This document shows positions 1 through 17,432 of a stretch of 31,586 bases of DNA, piece by piece. Origin of the DNA: Didymodactylos carnosus. Taxonomy: Eukaryota; Rotifera; Eurotatoria; Philodinida; Philodinidae. The position numbers and the translations under genes were made by a program. The notes beneath the pieces were generated by a model, which had not been told where the DNA came from, did not search any database, and saw only the letters and a program-made list of their open reading frames with translations. Positions within the stretch are counted from its first letter, which is position 1, and every line of letters begins with the position of its first letter. Location of the stretch: NCBI GenBank assembly GCA_905250885.1, contig CAJNOQ010001438.1:1-31586 (forward strand), given 5' to 3'.

Positions 1-1138
1 TGATGATTTTATTATGTAAATTGGTCAGCTTGAGCTCAGCTTTCCAACGCGTGTCTAAGCGATTTGATCGGATCAATAGTTTTTGAAATATTGATTTAAA
101 TGTATGCCAAATATGGATTTTTGCGGGGATACCTACTCGCAAAAAGTCGGAGGCTCGATTTTCACGGTAGAGCTATAGTTCTTTGGGCAAAGTTTCTTAA
201 AACGACCCGTAGAACACCGCTAGGATAGGTAAAACATCGAAAAAAAATTTGACCCGCCCTAATGTCTACTAACAAAGCAACATCTCAACAGTCCAGGAGA
301 GATTGGGAGTGTCAGAGACCAGATCTCAAATGCATGCTGCAATTGTTGATTTGTTATTTGTAAATTATACTCATTACTCGATAATGTTAAGACAAAGCCA
401 AAACATAATAATTAACCCGGTGCAACGTATAAACCATCTTATTTTTTTCAAACAAATTTCAAAACTTTTAGCTTCAGCATTACTTGACGTATGTATGACG
501 AAGTTTTTCACTAAAAAAACAAAGTAAAAATTCTACCACTTGTCCCCCTATTGAGTTACATGTATAAGCAGATCAAATGACTCTTCTCCTAACTGTTAAC
601 AAAGCAACATTTTATCAGAATGCGAGCATTATTTCTTGAATACATATTTTCCATATTATTCGTTGTAGTAAATCTCATATGAGGGAATTCGATTGACTTG
701 AAAAATGATAAGAAATTCTTGTGCCCGTTATCATTCAAAATGTTTTTTCATTTCTAAAAATGAAAGGACAAAAATAATTAATTTCATTCAAAAGAATAGA
801 AATCATACTCATCAAGAATGAAGTCGGATACTTCATCCGTCACATTAGTGCATATTGAAATGTAGACATCAGCATCTTTTAGCGATGTTTTTTCATATAG
901 ACAGAAAAATAATGCCTGTCTCCAACAAAGTTCATGTAAAAACAGCAGCAGCTCATTTCTCTGAATTAGAAAACTTTTGCTAGTCATAATAAGGCATAAT
1001 ACGCTGTCGTTTATTGCTCGAAACAATTCAAAACTATTATAAAATATCTGATTCCTTCATGTCTGTTTATTCTTGACTGTTAATGATAAATAAAAACGAA
1101 TACAAAACAACAACAAAAAATACTACAACAACTTGACA
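1..1138. other. Intergenic spacer at left edge, no confident gene
   Basis: No exon chain or recognisable domain is visible here. The first 260 bases are less AT-rich than the rest and look different in texture, which suggests an old repeat, but I see no second copy in this window. A 13-base string (aacaaagcaacat) occurs at about 273 and again at about 600. A minus-strand open frame of 80 codons (784-1026) lies just downstream of the LARS1 poly(A) signal. Its product matches nothing I recognise, so it is not called as a gene. Confidence 0.6.
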
Positions 1139-1144
1139 TTTATT
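1139..1144 (-). promoter_or_regulatory. Poly(A) signal of LARS1
   Basis: On the minus strand this reads AATAAA, 27 nt past the LARS1 stop codon. That is a suitable place for the cleavage signal and implies a very short 3' UTR. It is a motif match only; no transcript evidence is available. Confidence 0.6.
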
Positions 1145-1170
1145 GTCACTCTAGAACTTAATACAGGTGG

Positions 1171-6340
<5,170 letters not shown>

Positions 6341-7860
6341 TTTTCTTTCTTGTTACTAATAGTGAAAGAAAAGGTACGGGCGCTCAATCTAAAATAGAGA
6401 ATCATACAATAGAGCAATGCATAATCATTGCATCATAACAAAACTTTATTTCAGCATGGTGTGAAACATACAGCGTAGAAAAAACTTATGCCAAATTCTT
6501 TCCAATAGTAATTCTTCGCATTTTACTGATGTCATTTAGAAAGTACTTATCAAATTCCGGACAGACCCCAAATCCTCATCCACCTTTTGCTGCTAAGTTG
6601 CATTCTTGTTTCTTTGTCAGGTATGGTATTGTCACGTTCACAGTAGAAAAATTAACTGATTGTTAAGAAAGATGATTGGTCGAAAAGTTTACTCGGAGTT
6701 AACTCATGTTTTCGGCATCATTTAACTTTAACTCTCCAGACATAAGCTCAGTAACCAACAATATAGTTCCATTAGAGAATTGAGATAGCACCAACTCTGT
6801 GGGAAACAAACATCTGACTCTCTACTCAATTTTTGTTTGAGCTTAGAAAGGCAACTGCAGAACATAAATTCAAACCGACAGGCTGTTGGCAAGCCGCAAC
6901 TTTTCAGAATACCGAAGCGAGCAACGAGCACAATTTTAAAGGAAATGTCAAAATCTTAGTGGTGTATTAAAGATTTAGATGTGAACGCTCTCGAAGTTAC
7001 CTCAGAGTTAACTCCGAAAAATTTGTAGTATGAAAAAGAAAGTAATCCTGATTCTAGTTTGTATTATAGCTGATGTCAAGAGCTTTCGAAATATATATTC
7101 TGAGTTCTCTGGCCAGAAGCCGTTACTAGAACATCGTCGTAAGACTATCTACCAAAACTTAACCGTAAAATCGGCAAAGGGTTCAATAAACTACGAATAC
7201 ATATATTTATCAGTAGTTTTATTCTATTCGACTAAATCTGGCTTACGAAACAATAGATCACTCACGGATCATACAGTTATATTAGTCCTTCGTCCTGTAA
7301 ACTTAATTATATTACCAATCGAGTATTATTCTACTTTTTCAATACAGTAACGACATCTAGCAGATAATGATTTACTAAAGAACTTCAACAGTTAGTCACT
7401 CTCAAATGGGTTTGTAGAAGCTAGTTCCATTCGGCTTCATTAAGGATGTAGAGAACTAACTTCAAGAACGCCTTTAAACCTTGCATACGGTTCAGCAGCA
7501 CATAATGGTTTTCCATCTGTCAAGTATACATAGCTGTTTTTCACGTATAAGGAGCCAAAGAGGTGCACTTCTTATTTTGTTGATCACATTGGCCAACCAT
7601 AGAGGCACAAGCTTGTAATGGACGACAGGAATTCGTCGTCATGACAACCAATTCTTGTCGTTAAATTACAGTAGTTGCAACTTATGTAATTTAATCTGAA
7701 CGTATTTTAGTAGTCGATGGCTTTTTATTGATTTATCATCTAAGGCTTAGTGGATACTAAATATCCTAAATAAAGAATTGTTCTTGCATAAAATTTAAAC
7801 AATTGTTAAAGGTCAGCGTTGTTTATGTTTGAAAACTCACAATGTTGACTCGATCTTTAG

Positions 7861-8031
7861 TAGGGGGTGGCATTTTACTAGTTACTGGGCGTTACTTTAC
7901 ACGAAGTTACTAGTAACGAGTAATTAATTTCGTTACTTCGTTACTAGTAAAGTTTCTGGAGTAACGAAAGTGACGAAGTAATGAAACTCGTTATTAGTTA
8001 CAAGTAAAGTAAAGGTAAATTGCCACTCCTA
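7861..8031. mobile_element. GTTAC-rich MITE-like element, copy 1
   Basis: The ends are inverted: tagggggtggcattttact on the left, and on the right taaattgccactccta, whose complement reads taggagtggcaattta. The interior is made of repeated GTTACTAGT / ACTAGTAAC / CGTTACTTCG strings, so the whole 170 bp can fold back. There is no coding capacity. The right end matches the left end of the element at 13411-13514, so this is a family. The TAGGG-GTGGCA ends resemble hAT-type MITEs, but I see no clear target-site duplication for this copy. Confidence 0.7.
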
Positions 8032-9983
8032 ATTGTTAAAAATACAAATATAAGCACAGCTAACATCGCTATTGTGATGGTTCCTCTTCGAGTATGTACC
8101 CAATGTCGATGTACCAATAAAAGGAAGAGCAGTAACATGGAATGCCGAGAAATTACAAAAGAAAAGCAATTGTGCTCTACTAAACCATTTACGCTTCGTC
8201 ACAATGTCATGGAGAAGACATTGATGCTATAATACCTGCTCATGTATTCACAATTTTTACGTATCAGTTGTACAACAACAAAATTTGGTGATTTTTATGG
8301 GGCGGAGAATCTCTACAAAAATTGTACAGGCGAAATGGTCATATATTCCGAATCTGTAAACACGGTGCACGAGGAGACGAAGCCACCTTTTTTACTTTAT
8401 TAGAGCCGCCATTAAACGAGTTTTAACAGTATAATTTGCTTTCATTTTAATTTTTTTCTGTTGCCAAGAAAATCGTTTTTTCTAAATCAATGACGAAAAA
8501 TACAGAAATATACTCGTGTTTTGAGATTTTCACCATCAAATTTCATATTTTGTGCAAAACTAATGTGACATTCGAAATCACCATCAAAAACTGAGTAGAA
8601 TGAGTGGTGAATTGGCAAGACGGATACTGGAAAAACGGATTCCATTACTACAGAGGAATAAAAGTCTTCTCCTATCCTAGGCAAAAGAGCAAGGCAGGAC
8701 AACCTGTTCTTAACAAAGCATCGTGTACTAGTGGTTTCTTTGCATGTTTACGTAGTGTAGAATTTAGAAAAAAAGAATTTCTGACTGAATATATCACAGT
8801 GATCAGAGATACTATCTTCTGATGCTCTCATATGGTATAAAAATTTTTCCAAAGAAGTTTTAAAATTAGTTTTATTTCATTTCTTATGTTCGAAAACACT
8901 CTAAATTGTTCATTTCAAAAAAAGGAAAAACTACAAGAAAATAATAAAAAAAAATAAAAAACAAGATGCGCATAATAATCTAACGAAGGTTATTGATGGA
9001 ATATTAGTTTTATCATTTATTTTTTTTCATCAAATGTAAATTATTCAATCAGAGGTATCATAAACTTAAGGAATTAACACATTTTTGGAAAGTTGTTCCA
9101 CGGAGTACAGACACCAACAGGAAACAGATCATTAGGAAGACAGTTGGTAGTCTCCTCTGACTAAAATTTCACACAGTAACATTACTTATGTATCATTCTT
9201 TTGTCAAACTTCCAATTGCATTAATACATTTAATTCCAAATATCCTTAGTAGAAATGGGCATAAAAACGTAAAAAAAGAATGAAGACGCGTATTTTATGA
9301 AAAAATACATCATCAAAAAAGAATACGAATGATTTGAATAGTAAAAATTCTGCGGTTGTTGTTACATCAGGCAGAAAATTCTCATTATGTGGAATTTTTT
9401 AACCTTGAACTATTAACTATTATTACGTTAATATGGTTGTGCATTTTTATTAATTATCCAATTTAGCATGACAACTATAAAATGTCTGCATAATAGAAGC
9501 GATGCCAAATTCTTGAGGCATATAGGAATATACAGTTCATTTTTTATCAAACAACCTATCAATCCAAAAAGTTGTCGCAAACGAGACAAAGCCAGTGCCC
9601 TCTTTTTGTCTTCGTTTCTCGAGTTTTTCCCTCTCCAAACAAGAAATAGAACACAACTATTTTACTTGAAGTATTATTGAGACCTTTTTTATCAACAAAA
9701 ATCGGCACTGGAATGCGTTGACGAACGAGACATATTGATATACTGAGATCATCTATAACCGCTATAATCAAGAAAACTGAAATTGATTCAATATAATAGA
9801 TACAACACAAATACACAAATACAACGCAAGGATTCAAAATTGCACAAGCCAAAAAATCGTCAAGAAATTCAAAATAAAAACATAAAAAGAAGGGAAATCA
9901 TTTTTGTATACATTAACTACGAAATCACACACAGACAACAAAAGAAATCACATGACACGATCATATGAAAGACAAAGTACTCA

Positions 9984-10077
9984 TTACAAAACAGTAGTGT
10001 GAAATTTCTGAATTGTAGAGAATCTCGCAGAAAATTCCTAGAACTTAAAAATTTCACACACATCACTTACAAAACAG
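9984..10077. repeat. Small insertion with flanking direct repeat in membralin 3' region
   Basis: The 11-base string ttacaaaacag occurs at 9984-9994 and again at 10067-10077. The 72 bp between them begins near tgtgaaattt (from about 9998) and ends near aaatttcacac, which is its inverse. This layout (direct repeat, inverted ends, short interior) looks like a very small insertion, or equally a 3' UTR stem-loop. It lies 19-112 nt past the membralin stop codon. Confidence 0.45.
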
Positions 10078-10095
10078 AAGAGAAAAAAATGAGAA

Positions 10096-12978
<2,883 letters not shown>

Positions 12979-14025
12979 CAATTTTTTTACATCAACAATG
13001 TAAAAATGAAATGAATTTCTGAAACAAAGATGAAGTATCTGAAACAAATAAACTAACAGTTGAAAATTAAAAAAATAAAGATTACAGGATTATTCTGTTC
13101 TTTTCAAACAGAATTTTCAATAGATAGAAGTTTAAAGCATTCTTAAGTCGTCAGCATTGTTGTGGGTTTCTCTCTCATACAGTTACTGTTTTTAACAGAG
13201 ATAAATATTAGCATATAAAATATGCAAACTGGAATCGATCTATTGTGATTAGCGCATAAAATTTCATACCAACTCGTTCTATTTGAAACATAGCGACAGG
13301 AAATGACTCAAGCGATTGTTTTTCAAAAGAAAATATCTAGAATTTCTGGCATACTACGTGACAAATAGTATCTTATTTCAAAGTAGAAAACGAGGAGCGT
13401 ACTATCAAATATGGGTGGCACTTTACCTTTACTTTGCTTGTAACTAAGCAACGAAATTAGTTACTCGTTATACCTGGTAAAGTAACGCCGAGTAACTAGT
13501 AAAGTGCCATCCCTACTATCAAATCAATATAAAAAATCTTCAGAAAACGTTTAGTTAAATAAGGGAACTATTTTGTTTTGTGAAGATGTATCTTAAAGCG
13601 CTTTTTTACCACGGTAGACTCTCTACATTCTATAGTCTTATAAAATAGACTACAGAAGTGACTAAAAGAAAAAAGTTAACTAGACACGATCAACGCTCTT
13701 TTTTCTTCATGAAATCAATTGGATTATATTTAAGTCATGTTTAATGTTTTAAAAAAATAATAAATGAACAATAAGTAACTTATCTGACTTCTTTTAAACA
13801 CAATAATTAACAAAAAAATTAACATTTAAAAGTTAAATATTTCGATTCAAAATAAGTATAAGATAAAAAGAAACAGTCGACGAAAAAGCATTAAAATATT
13901 TCTAAGATCTTGATTAGCATCTGAAAAAAATTCTTTTTTGCTTATGCCAAGTTGAAGCTGATAATAATAGCTACAATAAAAAATTGTGTCAAAAAGCAAC
14001 ATGTACTGTTGTCGAAAAACTGATT
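12979..14025. other. 1-kb spacer between membralin and DHX36
   Basis: This should contain the membralin promoter and 5' UTR and the DHX36 3' end. The only structure I recognise is the MITE-like element at 13411-13514. No exon chain, RNA gene or conserved promoter motif stands out. Confidence 0.6.
13401..13524. mobile_element. GTTAC-rich MITE-like element, copy 2, with 10-bp flanking repeat
   Basis: The element spans 13411-13514 (104 bp). Its left end reads atgggtggcactttac and its right end ccctaccgtga read backwards, i.e. aaagtgccatccct, whose complement is agggatggcacttt. It is flanked on both sides by the identical 10-mer actatcaaat (13401-13410 and 13515-13524), as expected of a target-site duplication of 8-10 bp. 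The interior again carries GTTACTCG / CGAGTAAC strings, matching the copy at 7861-8031. The short GGTGGCA ends and the duplication size suggest a hAT-like non-autonomous element; this is inference. Confidence 0.8.
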
Positions 14026-14029
14026 TTAT
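14024..14029 (-). promoter_or_regulatory. Poly(A) signal overlapping the DHX36 stop codon
   Basis: On the minus strand the end of DHX36 reads GAA TAA AATC, so the hexamer AATAAA shares bases with the TAA stop. No other AATAAA is visible in the following few hundred bases on this strand. If used, the 3' UTR would be only about 10-30 nt. Confidence 0.45.
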
Positions 14030-17000
14030 TCTTTTTGTTCAACAATGCCAATATTTCTATCTTGTTTTGTGATAATTTGAATAATTGTGTCTATTAGTTG
14101 ATGTTCATAGTCTAACTGAATACTTTTCTTACTCGCCTTCTGTTCTAATAAATAGTCAAATTTTATTTTTAATTCATCGACAATTTTAAATGATTTATGA
14201 TTAATATTTATATTAATCCAATCATCAATAAGTACTCCATCTTTCGTTTGAATTGATTTTCCAAAGAATAATAGGGCATACGGTGAGATAAGAGATGCGT
14301 CATGAATATATGTAGCATTTGTTCGAACTTTTTCATGATAAATGACATAAATTGAGGGTGTTTTAGATGTTCGTATATCATTGTCACGCAATTTTGAATT
14401 GACTGAACGTGGATGTAATAATACTCTATGATCAAATTTTGTTTCAAGAATTATTGGTCGTTTAGATGAATTTTTATATGATAAATGTATACGTGCTATA
14501 TTTGGATAGAGTCCAGCACATAATATCGAACGAATTAAATCATAATTTTCACTATTTTTATTTGTTGTATGTGTTGTAGTAAAAAATATACTAATCAAAT
14601 ATTTTAATTGTTTACGCATCTTATCAATCATATACATATGATTTAAATTTAAAAAATTTCTTGAACAAAATTCTACTTTATCCCGATGACTTATCTGATC
14701 TTTCCATTCATCATAAACTCTTATTAACATTAAATGATCCGATTGATTATGTGATGAAAATCGTTCACGTATAACATTCAATTCTTGAATTCGTTCCATT
14801 GGACAGGTGAATGGATCACGATAAGATAATACGGATGCGATAGTTAATATAGGTTCAAAACAAGAGAAAATATGGCCCAATACTAATAGTTTTCCAATTT
14901 GTGGATCAAGTGGCAAATGTGAAAGTAAACGTCCAATTGGTGTTAATTCATTTGTTGTTTGTGTTAATGCATCGATTGAACGAAGAAATGATTCAGAGTG
15001 ATTGATGGCTTCAATAGTTGGAGGATCGAGAGCTTCATTTAGAAATTCTTGTACACTATTTATTTTTAATAATTTTGCCTGTAAATAAACACTATGTAAA
15101 CTGGTGGTGGTCACTAAAAGTAAAAAGTTGATCATTGAACGAACATAGGTTAGAACAAATAATTAAATCTCTTATTACTTTCAGGTTGTGGAAAATCTAA
15201 AAATAATGTCTTCTCAAGTAAGCGTGTAAATAAACGAAAACAAATGCCAGGTTGAGTCCGACCGGCACGTCCTAGAAAAGAAACAGTGATAGTGATAATT
15301 ATACTTCCTGGAAAAAAGGCATAATGTCTAAACCTTTTCGTTGTAATAAATTAGCTCTTGATATCCACGTAGGCAAGAGAGATTTTCCACCTGTGCCGAT
15401 ATCATAGCCGCCTTGTTTTGTTCGACCCGTATCAACGACATAGACAACATCATCAATTGTAATCGATGTTTCAGCGATAGATGTTGCTAATATAACTTTT
15501 CGTTTACCATACTCAGCCGGAGAAAATATTTCATGCTGTTGAGCAAGCGGTATCATCGAATGTAATGGTAGTACTTTGATCTGATTGACTAGAAATTTTG
15601 TCTGACGTAATAACTGACTTGTTTTAACAATATCTTGCCAACCAGGCAAAAACACCAATATAGTACCTAATACAGAAAGAACAATATGTGTGTAAGGAGA
15701 TAGAATCATTAGTTTGTTTCAAACTTGCTACTGGAAAAAAAATTTCCTCAAAAACAGTTCCTCATTCGTCGATGCATTTTTTTTTGTGATCGAACGAAGC
15801 AAATATTATATTCCTTTTCGTACATTGCATTGCTGTGGATGCAGGAGTTATAAAAAGGTGTGCAATAACTCTTCATCAGTGAACGCTCTAACAGCATCAT
15901 TTTAGATTAAATTAACAAAAAAGTTACCATCTCGTGATTTTTCACATATATGCAAGATAACAGCCACAACAAGTTCATGATTAATGTTTTCGCTCATATC
16001 ACCACCCATATTTTGTATAGCACGAAAAACATGATTTGAATACTTCTTTTCGGATAAATCTGTAGCTAACTCTTGCATGTAATTATGAAATGTGATCTGT
16101 TGTTGATTTTGTCTTCGTCCAATACTATTAAATTTTAATTGATAATTTAAATCAAGAATATAATCTTCTAAGTAATATTCATCAATTGGATATAAAGCAC
16201 CGGGAACCGTGATAATTGGACAATCATCGAAATATGAACTAAATTTTTCTGCTTGTATTGATGCACTCATCAACACAACTTTTAAATCTTGTCTAATTTT
16301 AACTAAACGTTTGATAAATATTAGTAAAAAATCCATTTGTATATCTCTTTCATGTATTTCATCCAAAATAATATGTGAAAAATGTTCAAATGCTGCATAT
16401 TTTTCAATATATTTTAATAACATTCCTTAAATAAAAAGATGATGTGTCAAAAACCATTCGAATAGAGAAACTAAAAACATTTTTTTCTTACCAGTGGTGC
16501 AAAATAATATGGAACCATTTTCTCTTGGAAATTGTGCTGATAATCGAATATGATAACCAACACTATCTCCTATACGGTCATCACCGCGTTCATTGGCAAC
16601 TCGTTCACAAACCGACGTAGCTAGAAAAAAATTATATATTTTCCTAAGTATTCGTATATTTTTATAAGTCATTCTAACCAGAGATACGCCGTGGTTGTGA
16701 ACAAATAATACGACATTGACTTCCATTTTTATTCATTATCTCATTATCAAGTATATATTGAGCAATTTGTGTAGTCTTTCCAGATCCTGTCTCTCCCACA
16801 AGAACAAAAATTTGATTTTTCTTTAATGTATCAAGTATTTGTTGACGATATAAATATACAGGTAATTTGATTCGTTTTGCTAATAGATGTTTATACGTTC
16901 GAGATGTTACATGCTTTGAACTCAAATCATTTAACAGCTGATCATTGATCGATGGCTGTGATTGTAATTGTTTAAAATAATCAAATGATTGATGTAGCTC

Positions 17001-17432
17001 ATCAAATTTAATCGCATGTTCTTTTAAGTCTTCATCTTCTTCAGCAACATCATTCTCATCAATGGCTACCTGTTCATGAGCAAATAATTTACTTGTCTGA
17101 TTCATTCGCAAAAGTTCACTTTCATTCAGCTCAACAGCGGTTAATGGTTGATGACGTTCTTTTTTACGTGAAGTAGTGGCTTTCGATGTTAAATCAGTGG
17201 CATCTGCTGATTGCTGAGCTTGTGCTCTTCTCGCATACCACATACCAACTGCACGACCACGTAAATGAGGAGGATGACGTTCACGCTTCTCTTTGAAAGG
17301 TTTCTCTTCAACACTAAATAAAAAATAAAACATTTCAGAGATATATAAATAATATATTAAATTAGAGACTATTGCAATTTCTCATTTCTGGAAAACTTAC
17401 TGATTCTTTACGTTGTTGCTACTGGTTGCCAT
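14026..17432 (-). CDS. DHX36: DEAH-box G-quadruplex helicase DHX36/RHAU (7 exons, complete)
   Basis: ATP-dependent helicase of the DEAH/RHA family. DHX36 is known to unwind G-quadruplex RNA and DNA and act in mRNA regulation; the function here is inferred. Exons: 17432-17401, 17313-16679, 16620-16492, 16425-15928, 15666-15334, 15271-15179, 15113-14026; 935 residues (human 1008). Seen in order: RHAU-specific motif HPPHLRGRAVGMWYARR (about 24-40), which binds G-quadruplex ends and separates DHX36 from DHX9/DHX57-like relatives; motif I GETGSGKT (about 184-191); CSQPRRISA; motif II DEIH (287-290); motif III as SAS rather than SAT; ILVFLPGW; ATSIAETSITIDDVVYVVD; motif VI QRKGRAGRTQPG; then winged-helix, ratchet and OB-fold regions (CAGLYPNIARI; SPYALLFFG). 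The glycine-rich leader of vertebrate DHX36 is missing. All seven exons join in phase. Confidence 0.93.

Larger units (their letters stand above)
6341..10095. other. 3.7-kb intergenic spacer between LARS1 and membralin
   Basis: This spacer should hold the LARS1 promoter (right of 6340) and the membralin 3' UTR (left of 10096). No exon chain or RNA gene is visible. It contains a GTTAC-rich MITE at 7861-8031, a pair of GAGTTAACTC palindromes at 6694-6706 and 7005-7016, and a 72-bp apparent insertion at 9995-10066. Several open frames of 60-106 codons exist on both strands, for example 7030-7350 plus with a hydrophobic start. They lack homology I can recognise and splice-consistent partners, so I treat them as chance frames. 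Confidence 0.6.

Noticed and set aside
784-1026. 80-codon minus-strand open frame after LARS1
   Set aside because: No recognisable homology, no splice-linked exons, and it lies past the LARS1 poly(A) signal; kept only as a remark.
7030-7350. 106-codon plus-strand open frame with a hydrophobic, signal-like start
   Set aside because: Composition resembles translated AT-rich spacer, with no known domain and no supporting exon structure.
9468-9968. Open frames on both strands left of membralin
   Set aside because: Low-complexity Lys/Asn/Gln-rich or mixed translations with no homology; the region is membralin 3' flank.
12979-13047. N-terminal extension of membralin from an upstream start
   Set aside because: It would add a hydrophobic leader absent from the family; the start at 12978 matches the usual N-terminus.
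14208-14447. Second minus-strand frame inside DHX36 exon 7
   Set aside because: Overlaps the true frame, which carries conserved C-terminal helicase sequence; a chance alternative frame.
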